Source: Fidelibacterota bacterium (GTDB lineage: Bacteria; Pseudomonadota; Alphaproteobacteria; Rhodospirillales; Rhodospirillaceae). From it: 64,000 nucleotides of DNA. The DNA lies in the NCBI GenBank assembly GCA_947472795.1, contig CANJBL010000002.1, positions 124,001 through 188,000 on the forward strand. The letters are read 5' to 3'. A model generated the notes under the pieces. That model was not told the origin of the DNA. It saw only the letters and a list, made by a program, of their open reading frames with translations, and ran no database searches. A program made the translations under genes and the position numbers. Of the stretch, positions 53,755 through 63,675 are shown in pieces (within the stretch, counting starts at the first letter, position 1; each line of letters begins with the position of its first letter).

Positions 53755-54258
53755 TCACTTTTCTGTTGTGGTTTGGCCCTTGCCGTCGAGGCACGACATC
53801 AGCGCATGCCAAGGCAAGGTGGCGCATTTCACGCGTACGGGGAATTGCCGTACGCCCGAGAGCGCCGCAAGCTTCTCAACTCCATCATCCAGCGCGCCAC
53901 CGACGGCGGCTTTGGCCTGGTCCGTCTCCAACCTGCCGGTGCAAAGATCCTGCACGGCTGCAGAGAGCTTGCGGGCGATCTCGACCGGCTGGCCAGAGAG
54001 AGTCTCTGTCATCATGGACGCCGAGGCGATGGAGATGGCGCAGCCTTTACCTTCAAAAGCGACATCCTCGACGAGGCCCGCCGGCGAAACACGCGCCGTC
54101 ACCGTGACACGATCCCCGCACATGGGGTTATTGCCCTGGGCCTTACACGTATGATGCTCGACAACACGGAAATTACGCGGGCTCTTCCCGTGATCAAGGA
54201 TGATCTCCTGGTACAAGAGGCGCAGATCGTCCGCGAGCGGCGCAGCGGCGGCTGTCAT
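53755..54258 (-). CDS. sufU: SufU-type Fe-S assembly scaffold/sulfur acceptor
   Basis: The 167-residue protein is IscU-like, with cysteines in NPMCGD, GKGCAIS and RVKCATLPW, the SufU pattern. In SUF systems SufU takes sulfur from SufS. No sufE is present in the operon, so SufU probably has that role. Its ATG overlaps the sufS stop (ATGA). Confidence 0.93.
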   Translation of the reverse strand: MTAAAAPLADDLRLLYQEIILDHGKSPRNFRVVEHHTCKAQGNNPMCGDRVTVTARVSPAGLVEDVAFEGKGCAISIASASMMTETLSGQPVEIARKLSAAVQDLCTGRLETDQAKAAVGGALDDGVEKLAALSGVRQFPVRVKCATLPWHALMSCLDGKGQTTTEK

Positions 54259-55511
54259 AGCAGCACCTCCTGCGCGCGGCGCAGAGCGGTAACCAGTGCA
54301 TCTACTTCGGCCATGGTGTTGTAGAGCGCGAAGGATGCGCGCGTCGTAGCGCTAACGCCTAGGATTTCCATGAGGGGCTGAGCGCAGTGATGGCCCGCGC
54401 GCACGCAAACACCGGAACGGTCGAGCACCGTGGCGAGATCGTGCGGGTGAGCGCCGTCCATCACAAAGGACTGCACCGAAGCTTTGCCAGGCGCAGTGCC
54501 GATGAGCTTCAAGCCGGGGATCTGCGCGAGACTGGTCATGGCATGACGCAGCAGCGCATGTTCGTGGGCGGACACGGCTTCACGGTCGAGCGTGTTCAGG
54601 TAATCGATAGCCGCACCCAAGCCAATGGCTTGCACGATAGGCGGCGTGCCGGCTTCGAACTTGGCCGGCGGTGGCGCCCATGTGGTCTTGGCAAAGGTTA
54701 CGCTGTCGATCATATCGCCGCCGCCCTGGTATGGCGGCATGGCTTCCAGCAGTTCGTGACGGGCCCAGAGAATGCCGATGCCCGTGGGGCCGTAAAGCTT
54801 GTGACCGGAGAAAACATAGAAGTCGCAGCCGAGGGTCTGCACGTCCACGGCTTCGTGCACGATGCCCTGGCAGCCATCGAGCAGCAGCTTGGCGCCCACG
54901 GCATGGGCCATGTCGGCGATAGCCGCAACAGGCAGAACGGTGCCGAGAACGTTGGAGACATGCGCGATGGCAATGAGCTTGGTCTTCGGACCGACCGCTG
55001 CCGCAAACTTATTGAGGTCAATGCTGCCGTCGGGCTCTACGGGCGCGATCTTGAGGATACAGCCGGTGGCATCGCGCAGAAGCTGCCATGGCACGATATT
55101 GGAATGATGCTCGACGGCGGTGATGACGATTTCATCGCCGGCCTTGATGAAAGCGCGGCCCCAGGCTGCGGCCACAAGATTAATGGCTTCCGTAGCCCCT
55201 TTGGTGAAGACGATCTCGCGCACATCGCCAGCATTGATGAAGCCGCGCACCTTCTCGCGCGCAGCTTCGTAGGCCGCCGTCGCAGTTTCGCTGAGGTAGT
55301 AGGCGCCGCGATGAACGTTGGCATAGTCGTGGCCATAGGCGCGCGTAATGGCGTCGATGACCTGGCGCGGTTTCTGGGCCGAGGCCGCGCTGTCGAGATA
55401 GACCAGCGGCTTGCCGTGGACTTCACGCGCGAGGATGGGGAAGTCGGCGCGCACCTTCATGACGTCGAAGGCAGATGCAGTCTGCGGAGACTTGGTGAAG
55501 GGCTTGTTCAT
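54255..55511 (-). CDS. sufS: Cysteine desulfurase SufS
   Basis: SufS (418 residues) takes sulfur from cysteine as a persulfide using PLP. The PLP lysine lies in FSGHKLYGPTGIGILW, and the active cysteine in RAGHHCAQPLM. ALVTALRRAQEVLL closes the family C terminus. ATG 55511 overlaps the sufD stop (ATGA); the frame continues 10 codons upstream inside sufD. Confidence 0.96.
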   Translation of the reverse strand: MNKPFTKSPQTASAFDVMKVRADFPILAREVHGKPLVYLDSAASAQKPRQVIDAITRAYGHDYANVHRGAYYLSETATAAYEAAREKVRGFINAGDVREIVFTKGATEAINLVAAAWGRAFIKAGDEIVITAVEHHSNIVPWQLLRDATGCILKIAPVEPDGSIDLNKFAAAVGPKTKLIAIAHVSNVLGTVLPVAAIADMAHAVGAKLLLDGCQGIVHEAVDVQTLGCDFYVFSGHKLYGPTGIGILWARHELLEAMPPYQGGGDMIDSVTFAKTTWAPPPAKFEAGTPPIVQAIGLGAAIDYLNTLDREAVSAHEHALLRHAMTSLAQIPGLKLIGTAPGKASVQSFVMDGAHPHDLATVLDRSGVCVRAGHHCAQPLMEILGVSATTRASFALYNTMAEVDALVTALRRAQEVLL

Positions 55512-56725
55512 GGCTGAGCCGTTCCGTAGCGCGCCAGCCACGCGGTCAGGGCCGCGCCGAACTGTTCGCGGACGGCAAGCTCGCTGATGTCGTCCATGCT
55601 TTCGGCGAGGAAGCCTTCGATCAGCAGACGACGCGCCGTGTCAGGATCGATGCCACGCGCAGCCAGGTAAAACATATGATTGGGGTCGATCTCGCCGGTG
55701 GTGGCGCCGTGAGCGCACTGAACGTCGTCGGCGTAGATCTCAAGTTCGGGTTTGCAATCGATTTGCGGCCCGCGGCTCAGGAAAAGCGCCTTGTGGAGCT
55801 GCCGGGCGTCGGTCTTCTGGGCGTCACGCGCCACATGAATGCGCCCCTGGTAAACACCGCGCGATTCACCGCCGGCCACGCCCTTGAACACCTGCGACGA
55901 AGAGCAGTGCGGGACTTGGTGATCCATGACCGTCGTGAAGTCGTGATGGGAGTGGCCGGAGAGCGCGTAGGCGCCATTGAGGCGCACTTCAGCGTTCTCG
56001 CCGGTGAGGGCAATGCGGATTTCCTGGCGCGTCAAGGCGCCGCCAAGGCCGAGATGGAAAGCCTCGAAATGCCCGCCGCCCGAGACCTTCACCAGTGTCG
56101 TGGCGAGATGGAAGGCTTCGTTGGTTTCATCGACGCTGACGTAACGGCGCACCGAGGCGCCCTCGCCCACCGTGATGCTGGTCACAGGGTTGGAGAAATA
56201 AGCCTGCCCCGGCAAGCCAACATGGGATTCAACAAGCGTAATGGCGGAGCCGTTTTCGGCTGTAACAGTGATGCGTGGATGCAAGGCCGCAGGCGTCGAT
56301 GCTGCCGCGCCGATGGAGATGATGTGGATGATCTTCTTAGCAGCGCCGCTGACGTGCACCGCGAGACTGGCAGGTGCATAGGCAGCGTTGAGCGCTACGA
56401 GGGACGAGCCTTCCTTGGCGGGAACCTTGCCTTGCGAGATCTCCACGCCCTTGCCGAGATTGGCGTCGGACAAATCCTTGCGGTAAGCGCCATTCACCAA
56501 CACCAGACGCGCTGCGCCCGGGATGGTAGGCACGTTACCCGGAATGCTGCCGATGGCCGCATCAACCGGCGCCGGAACGAAGGGGACCTTCGCCAGCGCA
56601 CGCAACGGGGTGAAACGCCACTCTTCCACCTTGGGACCCGGCAAAGCTCCGCTCCATGGAGCCACACCAAGACGCTTGGCGTAGGTCTCGCCGAAAGAAT
56701 GATCGAGGATCGCGAGCGCGTTCAT
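55508..56725 (-). CDS. sufD: Fe-S cluster assembly protein SufD
   Basis: SufD (405 residues) partners with SufB and SufC in the scaffold complex. It has the beta-helix core and the family end segment DDVQCAHGATTGEIDPNHMFYLAARGI, containing the conserved Cys-His pair. Its start lies 5 bases after the sufC stop on the minus strand, and its stop is coupled to sufS. Confidence 0.95.
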   Translation of the reverse strand: MNALAILDHSFGETYAKRLGVAPWSGALPGPKVEEWRFTPLRALAKVPFVPAPVDAAIGSIPGNVPTIPGAARLVLVNGAYRKDLSDANLGKGVEISQGKVPAKEGSSLVALNAAYAPASLAVHVSGAAKKIIHIISIGAAASTPAALHPRITVTAENGSAITLVESHVGLPGQAYFSNPVTSITVGEGASVRRYVSVDETNEAFHLATTLVKVSGGGHFEAFHLGLGGALTRQEIRIALTGENAEVRLNGAYALSGHSHHDFTTVMDHQVPHCSSSQVFKGVAGGESRGVYQGRIHVARDAQKTDARQLHKALFLSRGPQIDCKPELEIYADDVQCAHGATTGEIDPNHMFYLAARGIDPDTARRLLIEGFLAESMDDISELAVREQFGAALTAWLARYGTAQP

Positions 56726-56730
56726 ACGTT

Positions 56731-57486
56731 CTAGGCCGCCGTGTTCAGGTATTTCGCATAGCCTTCGGCTTCGAGCTGGAGCGCGAGCTCCTTGCCACCG
56801 CTGGCGACAACGCGCCCATTGGCCAGTACGTGCACATAATCGGGCACGATGTAGTCCAGCAGACGCTGGTAATGCGTGATCACCAGGAACGCGCGGTCGG
56901 GTGAACGCAGAGAATTCACGCCTTCCGAGACAACCTTGAGCGCGTCGATGTCGAGGCCGGAATCCGTTTCATCGAGGATGGCGACACGCGGCTCCAGCAT
57001 GGTCATTTGCAGGACTTCGGCGCGCTTCTTCTCGCCGCCGGAGAAGCCGACGTTGAGCGCGCGCTTGATCATGTCGTAGGGCATGCCGAGCACAGCGGTC
57101 TTTGCCTTCACGAGCTTCAGGAATTCCATGGCGTCGATCTCGGGTTGACCGGCGGCGCGACGCTTGGCGTTGAGCGCGGTCTTGAGGAAAGCGGAGGTCG
57201 TTACACCGGGGATTTCGACGGGATACTGGAAGGCGAGAAAAATGCCGGCGCGGGCGCGTTCGTCGGCTTCCATGGCCAGCACATCTTTGCCGTCCAGCAG
57301 AACTTCGCCCTTCGTCACCTCGTAGCCTTCGCGCCCCGCAATGACATTGGAGAGCGTGCTCTTGCCTGTGCCATTGGGGCCCATGATGGCGTGCACGGAG
57401 CCGGGCTCCAGCGTGAGCGTGATCCCTTTCAGGATCTCTTTGCCGGCAACGGACGCGTGAAGATTTTTGACTTCAAGGAGAGACAT
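56731..57486 (-). CDS. sufC: Fe-S cluster assembly ATPase SufC
   Basis: SufC (251 residues) is the ABC-type ATPase of the SufBCD complex. Walker A is [10 protein letters not shown], the signature is [13 protein letters not shown], and Walker B is [16 protein letters not shown], with [11 protein letters not shown] as the H-loop. Confidence 0.97.
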   Translation of the reverse strand: MSLLEVKNLHASVAGKEILKGITLTLEPGSVHAIMGPNGTGKSTLSNVIAGREGYEVTKGEVLLDGKDVLAMEADERARAGIFLAFQYPVEIPGVTTSAFLKTALNAKRRAAGQPEIDAMEFLKLVKAKTAVLGMPYDMIKRALNVGFSGGEKKRAEVLQMTMLEPRVAILDETDSGLDIDALKVVSEGVNSLRSPDRAFLVITHYQRLLDYIVPDYVHVLANGRVVASGGKELALQLEAEGYAKYLNTAA

Positions 57487-57510
57487 AACTTTTCCTTTAA
57501 CGCACGGGGC

Positions 57511-58962
<1,452 letters not shown>

Positions 58963-58977
58963 TTCTACGTTCTCACT

Positions 58978-59454
58978 CTACTTTACGGGCGCGAGAAGCG
59001 CGGTTGCAGCGCGCGGTTCTTCTTTGGCGCGCGGCGCAGGACCGAAGGTGGGAATGTCCTCGGCCATGTCGGCCAAGGTCACTTCGGTCAGCGCGGCGCG
59101 CACGGCGCGGTTCACACGGTTCCATTTGCCCTGCACGGGGCACACCGCTTCGATGCTGCAATGCTCGTCGGAGGTTTCGGCGCAGGCCGTGAGCGCGATG
59201 GGACCTTCAACGGCCTGGATGACATCGGCCACAGTGATCTCGATCGGACGCCGACCCAGGGCATAACCACCCCCGGCGCCGCGCTGGGACTGGACCAGAC
59301 CGGCTTTGCCCAGGCTTTTCATGATTTTGGCTACCGTCGGTAGGGGAATCCCCGTCCGATCGGAGACGTGTTGGGTCGAACGCACAGTGGACCCGCGCGC
59401 CATCTCCAGCAGCAACACCATGGCATAATCTGTTAACTTATTGACTTTGAACAT
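58978..59454 (-). CDS. iscR: Rrf2 family regulator IscR
   Basis: IscR (158 residues) senses Fe-S cluster status. It has the Rrf2 winged helix-turn-helix (MVLLLEMARGSTVRSTQHVSDRTGIPLPTVAKIMKSLGKAGLV) and three cluster cysteines in CAETSDEHCSIEAVC. It heads the suf operon and probably autoregulates through the palindrome at 59499-59513. Confidence 0.94.
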   Translation of the reverse strand: MFKVNKLTDYAMVLLLEMARGSTVRSTQHVSDRTGIPLPTVAKIMKSLGKAGLVQSQRGAGGGYALGRRPIEITVADVIQAVEGPIALTACAETSDEHCSIEAVCPVQGKWNRVNRAVRAALTEVTLADMAEDIPTFGPAPRAKEEPRAATALLAPVK

Positions 59455-59498
59455 ATTTTCGACCCCGAAAGCGGTCTTTCAACGTTCTTGGGCAAAGC

Positions 59499-59513
59499 GG
59501 ACTAAAACAGTCC
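59499..59513 (-). promoter_or_regulatory. IscR-type operator upstream of iscR
   Basis: On the minus strand GGACTGTTTTAGTCC is a palindrome whose core differs by one base from the type 1 IscR core GACTATTTTAGTC. It lies just downstream of the predicted transcription start. Confidence 0.72.
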
Positions 59514-59526
59514 TGTTTACGAGGGT

Positions 59527-59555
59527 GTAATAGTACCTGCGCTATGCGGTTTCAA
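59527..59555 (-). promoter_or_regulatory. Sigma-70 promoter of the iscR-suf operon
   Basis: TTGAAA (59555-59550), a 17-base spacer and TATTAC (59532-59527) on the minus strand precede the IscR-type operator, which would sit at about +8 to +22. Confidence 0.65.
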
Positions 59556-59605
59556 GGGGTAAAAGCCCAGATAAATGCCCGAGCAACTGTTTGAAAGGAT
59601 GCACT

Positions 59606-60292
59606 TTGGGGCGCCTGATCCTTCTTACCGCACGGGAGTTTGCCGAGACCGTCGCCCAGCCCTTACGGGCCGCTGGAGCCGATGTGCGCGTGGCCACGAC
59701 CCTGCCAGACATCGAGACCGCTTTGACGGCCGAAGCGCGCCTCGTCTCATTCGGCGCGGGAGTCATTGTGCCGGCGGACGTTCTGCGGCGACTGTCGGGC
59801 CGCGCCTATAACTTCCATCCGGGACCGCCGGCTTATCCCGGCATCTTCCCGTCGGTGTTCGCGCTTTACGAGGGCGCCCTGCATTTCGGCGTCACGCTGC
59901 ACGAAATGGCCGCACAAGTGGACAGCGGACCCATCGTTGCCGTCGACAGCTTTGCCGTGCCCGCAACATGGGACCGCATGGCGCTGGATACCGCCGCCTT
60001 CACAGCGCTGATGGCTCTGCTGCAACGCCATGCACAAGCCTTGGCGGATGTGCGCACGCCATTGCCACGTAGCCCGCAGACTTGGAGCGGCGCGCGCCGC
60101 ACACGCAAGGATTTCGCGGCACTCTGCCAGCTTGGCGAAGATGCGACGGCGGAAGAGTTCCGCCGTCGCTACCGTGCCATTGGCGAAGGGCCGGAGCACG
60201 CCATCACCCTCACCCGCTTTGGCCGCACCTTCCGCCTGACGAACGATCTCGGCGGAGATATTGTACGCGGCGGCCAGCCGATACGGACTTAA
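59606..60292 (+). CDS. Formyltransferase-like protein (methionyl-tRNA formyltransferase N-domain family)
   Basis: The product (228 residues) carries a formyltransferase catalytic-domain-like fold with the motif YNFHPGPPAYPGIFPSVFALYEG and LHEMAAQVDSGPIV, matching the HPxxLP...Q(V)D-type active site of Fmt/GART relatives. It lacks the Fmt C-terminal domain but has a small alpha/beta tail (DLGGDIVRGGQPIRT). Substrate unknown. TTG 59606 has AAAGGA 6 bases upstream; TTG 59591 is an alternative. It is divergent from iscR and overlaps the convergent znuD end by 4 bases. Confidence 0.75.
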   Translation: MGRLILLTAREFAETVAQPLRAAGADVRVATTLPDIETALTAEARLVSFGAGVIVPADVLRRLSGRAYNFHPGPPAYPGIFPSVFALYEGALHFGVTLHEMAAQVDSGPIVAVDSFAVPATWDRMALDTAAFTALMALLQRHAQALADVRTPLPRSPQTWSGARRTRKDFAALCQLGEDATAEEFRRRYRAIGEGPEHAITLTRFGRTFRLTNDLGGDIVRGGQPIRT

Positions 60293-62304
60293 AAAGCCGA
60301 GCGCAGCACGACCCGGATGTCACGCCCCGGCAAGACCACTTCATCTTTATTGATGGCCACGGCGTTGCGCTGAATACGGTTCGTGAGATTGTGACCCACG
60401 AGCGAGATCTCGAGGTTCGGCTTGGTCTGCCATGGCCGCCACGCGATTTGTGCATCCAACGATGCATAACCCTTCGTCGACGTCTCCGCGAAAGCGACCG
60501 CACTTTGCGTTCCGGAGTATTTCAACATGAAGCTGGCATCGAAAGGCTTACTGTTCCAGGCGAGGCCTCCGCCCACGTGATAGGGCGGCATGCGCGGCAC
60601 ATTACCGCCGCCGTTCGCAAGGCGCGCGCGCACGTAATCCGCCATCACCACGGTGCCAACGGTTCCTGCGTCCATCTGATAGACACTGACCGTTGTTTTC
60701 CCTTCCAAGCCCCAGAACGCGGCGTCGCGCTGTTCATAGAAAAGCTGACGCAGTTCGTTCTGAGCCGGACCGCAATTGCCGTCGTCGTCACACATCACGC
60801 CGGTGAGACGGCCATAAATGAAGTTCTTGAACTTTGCACCCCAGGCCGCGCCCTCGAAATCGACAATATCTGTCCGCCAACGCACTGTGCCTTCCACCGA
60901 GTTGGCACGCTCCATGTGCAAATTAGGGTTGCCGGTTTCATAAGTGCCGGGCCCATCATGAGGCCCACGCGCGAAGAGTTCAGTCTGACCCGGCACCCGA
61001 GCGGCACTGGTGGCGGTGAACCCGAGCTTCACGCCCGGAGCCGCTTCCCAGAGGAACCCGGCGGACCCGCTGACGGGCGTGAAAGCCAAATTCACCAGCA
61101 CGTTGCTTGCCGGCGTGCCGTCGATGCTCACATGTTCGACGCGGCCCCCGAACTGCAAGCGAACGTCGGGCCCTAGTGGGATTTCCGCGAACGTGAAACC
61201 CGCGACGTTCGTGGTTTGCGTGGGAAAGAGGTAGTTGCCGCCCTCGCCCAGAGCCGAGAAATGCTTCTGCTGCGCCTGCAACCCGAAGGCCGCATCGGAA
61301 ATTGGACCGATGGCACCCGTCAGCGCTTCAGCGCGGCTGTCCCACTCCTTGTCGATAAAGGTCGAAAGCACATCGTTGGTAGCAGGATCGATCTCGCTGT
61401 GCGTGTAGTGCGCATAACCGCCGTCGATGGTGAGGGTCTTCAAGGGGCCCAGATCCAGCGCAAAAGATGACCCAACGATCCCTTTCGTCTGCTTCATGTC
61501 GATGAAGGTGGTATCGCCGGGAATTCCATATTTGGAATCGTAATGCACGATGGCAGCGCCGGCGTGGCTATCGTCGCCCATAAAATAGGAACCGCCGCCC
61601 GCGAACCCATCGCCGCGGAAGAAAGAGTTAGCTTGCGTGCCGCCCGGAATATCGTAGTCGCTGGTGCGGTGGATGAAACCGTCCGCATGGAAGGCGAAGT
61701 TGCCCGCCTTGCCATCAACCATGGCCGATCCCTGTTTGGCATCGGCACCCGTGGAGTAGGCGGCGGTCGCCTCGCCGCTGATATCGTGCATCGGCAGTTC
61801 CATGGGGATGCGATTGTTGATGGCGTTTACCACGCCACCAACGGCCTGGCTGCCATACCGCAATGTCGCCGCGCCGCGCACCACTTCGACGCGCTGGGTC
61901 GAGAGCGGATCGATGGGCACACCGTGATCGGGGCCAACGTCGGAGACGTCAAAGCTGCCGATGCCATTCTCCAGCACGCGCACGCGGTTGGCATCGAAGC
62001 CGCGAATGACGGGTCGGCTGGCGCCGGCAGCAAAGCTGGTGCCTGTGACGCCCGGCACATCCCCCAGCACATCGGCCAGATTGGCGCCGCCGCTTTTGAG
62101 AATGTCGGCGCGGCTAACGGTGCCGATGATGGTAGCGATGTCGTCCGCGTCGTTGGAGAAAGGCGAGGCTGTAACAACGACCTGATCGATGGCTTCTGGT
62201 GGTCTTCTCGGCGCCTCGGCAGCGACGGCAAGCGTCGTATGCAGCGCGGTGGTGGCGAGGATGGACAGCGCGAACGCTGCCCCTCGGGGGTGGCACATAA
62301 ACAT
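60289..62304 (-). CDS. znuD: TonB-dependent outer-membrane receptor, ZnuD-like (zinc)
   Basis: The 671-residue receptor has a signal peptide (AAFALSILATTALHTTLAVAAE), a TonB box region (IDQVVVTASPF), a plug domain (ILKSGGANLADVLGDVPGV, RPVIRGFDANRVRVLENG, QRVEVVRGAATLRYGSQAVGG) and a 22-strand barrel ending with an aromatic-terminal strand (VVLRSAF). The plug closely fits ZnuD, the zinc-regulated receptor, and an extracellular loop has a Cys pair (VMCDDDGNC). CGGAG precedes ATG 62304. The znuA/zur neighbourhood supports zinc uptake. Confidence 0.9.
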   Translation of the reverse strand: MFMCHPRGAAFALSILATTALHTTLAVAAEAPRRPPEAIDQVVVTASPFSNDADDIATIIGTVSRADILKSGGANLADVLGDVPGVTGTSFAAGASRPVIRGFDANRVRVLENGIGSFDVSDVGPDHGVPIDPLSTQRVEVVRGAATLRYGSQAVGGVVNAINNRIPMELPMHDISGEATAAYSTGADAKQGSAMVDGKAGNFAFHADGFIHRTSDYDIPGGTQANSFFRGDGFAGGGSYFMGDDSHAGAAIVHYDSKYGIPGDTTFIDMKQTKGIVGSSFALDLGPLKTLTIDGGYAHYTHSEIDPATNDVLSTFIDKEWDSRAEALTGAIGPISDAAFGLQAQQKHFSALGEGGNYLFPTQTTNVAGFTFAEIPLGPDVRLQFGGRVEHVSIDGTPASNVLVNLAFTPVSGSAGFLWEAAPGVKLGFTATSAARVPGQTELFARGPHDGPGTYETGNPNLHMERANSVEGTVRWRTDIVDFEGAAWGAKFKNFIYGRLTGVMCDDDGNCGPAQNELRQLFYEQRDAAFWGLEGKTTVSVYQMDAGTVGTVVMADYVRARLANGGGNVPRMPPYHVGGGLAWNSKPFDASFMLKYSGTQSAVAFAETSTKGYASLDAQIAWRPWQTKPNLEISLVGHNLTNRIQRNAVAINKDEVVLPGRDIRVVLRSAF

Positions 62305-62332
62305 GAACGTCTCCGGAAATATGGGAATTGCA

Positions 62333-62368
62333 CGGGATCACCACACGCGCGTGCGTGTGGTGATCCCG
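62333..62368. repeat. Perfect 36-base palindrome between DUF2946 and znuD genes
   Basis: Arms CGGGATCACCACACGC (62333-62348) and GCGTGTGGTGATCCCG (62353-62368) pair perfectly over 16 bp around loop GCGT. No T tract follows on either strand, so it is not a simple terminator. It could be a dispersed repeat or an mRNA-stability hairpin within the zinc operon. Confidence 0.85.
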
Positions 62369-62383
62369 GCGTCACTCAAAAAA

Positions 62384-62686
62384 TCAGGCGGAGACGGGGA
62401 GAGGCGGCGCGCGGGACTGGAAGCTTGCCGTGGTTTCGGCTTGCCGTGGCGCGAGCACGGCGAAGGTGGTGCGGCGGATGACAATAAAACGTGTCGGCAA
62501 TGGTAGAGCCGCCGCCGTGGGCGCCGCCGACATACTGGAGGCGACCTGGCACAAGGCGCAGTCGTCGCCGCGTGTGAGGTCGCCGATCTTGTCTTGGAAA
62601 ATATGGAACGACAGCCCAAGCTGCGCCGCGATCAAGAGCGCGACGGCGAAACTCCAGATCCGTGAATGCCGGAAGATTCGTGTCAT
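62384..62686 (-). CDS. DUF2946-like small exported protein in the zinc operon
   Basis: The 100-residue protein has an N-terminal signal or anchor helix (IWSFAVALLIAAQLGLSFHIF), a short motif CALCQ and a variable C terminus. This matches the DUF2946 pattern, a family often beside metal-uptake genes. The His and Cys residues could bind zinc (inference). ATG 62686 overlaps the znuA stop (ATGA), so it is translated with znuA. Confidence 0.65.
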   Translation of the reverse strand: MTRIFRHSRIWSFAVALLIAAQLGLSFHIFQDKIGDLTRGDDCALCQVASSMSAAPTAAALPLPTRFIVIRRTTFAVLAPRQAETTASFQSRAPPLPVSA

Positions 62687-63585
62687 GAAGCGGACAGACA
62701 GCTCACAAGGTGATCGGCTAATCCCTGCATGAGATTAAAGTACAGTTCGGGGCCGGCTGCAAGCGTGCTGCCTTCGGGGTCCAACTGACCAACCCTCGCA
62801 TGCAAAGCATCAGCCAATGTCCGCAACAGCTTAGGCTCAAATTGGGGCTCGGCAAAAATGCACGAGGCGCCGTGGGTACGCATGTCTTTTTCGATGGCCG
62901 CAATACGTTGCGCACCGGGCGCGCGGTCGGGCCCGACGGTGAGCGCCGCTGCATCCCGTAAACCATAGCGCCGCTCGAAATATTGATAGGCGTCATGGAA
63001 GACGACAAAGCGACGATCCGCGACGAGCGCAAGCTGGCCCTGCAGACGACGGTCGAGCGCATTCAGCTTTGCTTGCAGGAGATCGCCGTTGGTGCGGTAA
63101 CGCCCAGCGTTGGAAGAGTCCAAAGCGGACAGAACCACAACCATGTCTTCGACCAAGGCTTTGGCATTGCGAGGATCAAGCCACAGATGTCCATCGGCAT
63201 AGCTGGAAGATGAAGGCGTTTCAGCGTCTTGATGCAGTCCACCTTCACGGGCGGGAAGCACTTTCACGCCGGCGGTATCCATGAGCGTGACGATGCGCGC
63301 CTTACCCGCGAGCGCTGCCAGCGGCTTTTGCAAGAAGACTTCAAAACTGGGGCCGATCCAGAACACGACGTCAGCTTTGTTCAAGCTTTCGGCATCGGAG
63401 GGGCGCAACGTGTAAGCATGCGCCGAAGCCGATCCTTTGAGCAGCACGTCGGGCGCAGCGACACCCTCCATGACGCCGGCCAACAAAGCATGCACGGGCT
63501 TGATGGAAGCTACCGCCCGCGGCGCGGCCCAGGCCGGAATAGTCCACGTCAGAAAAGTCAGAAGGTAGAGCGCCAATGCGCGCAT
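62683..63585 (-). CDS. znuA: Zinc ABC transporter substrate-binding protein ZnuA
   Basis: ZnuA (300 residues) binds periplasmic zinc for ZnuBC. It has a signal peptide (LALYLLTFLTWTIPAWAAP) and the cluster A-I metal ligands: His in SIKPVHALLAGVM, SAHAYTLRPSD, a short His-containing loop (LHQDAETPSSSSYADGHLWLDP), and HDAYQYFERRYGL. The C-terminal FAEPQFEPKLLRTLAD is typical. ATG 63585 starts the signal peptide; the open frame running to 63981 lies antisense to zur. znuB and znuC are not in this window and may follow zur. Confidence 0.94.
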   Translation of the reverse strand: MRALALYLLTFLTWTIPAWAAPRAVASIKPVHALLAGVMEGVAAPDVLLKGSASAHAYTLRPSDAESLNKADVVFWIGPSFEVFLQKPLAALAGKARIVTLMDTAGVKVLPAREGGLHQDAETPSSSSYADGHLWLDPRNAKALVEDMVVVLSALDSSNAGRYRTNGDLLQAKLNALDRRLQGQLALVADRRFVVFHDAYQYFERRYGLRDAAALTVGPDRAPGAQRIAAIEKDMRTHGASCIFAEPQFEPKLLRTLADALHARVGQLDPEGSTLAAGPELYFNLMQGLADHLVSCLSAS

Positions 63586-63645
63586 GCTTGAAACCTGAAA
63601 TCCGTCCGGCAAAGACCTTGCCTCCGTCGGGATCAAGCTATAGTG

Positions 63646-63661
63646 TGATGTTATAACATAT
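63646..63661. promoter_or_regulatory. Zur box between znuA and zur
   Basis: The perfect 12-bp palindrome ATGTTATAACAT (63648-63659) lies between the divergent znuA and zur starts and matches the core of known proteobacterial Zur operators. Confidence 0.82.
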
Positions 63662-63675
63662 ACAAGCCCGCAGAC

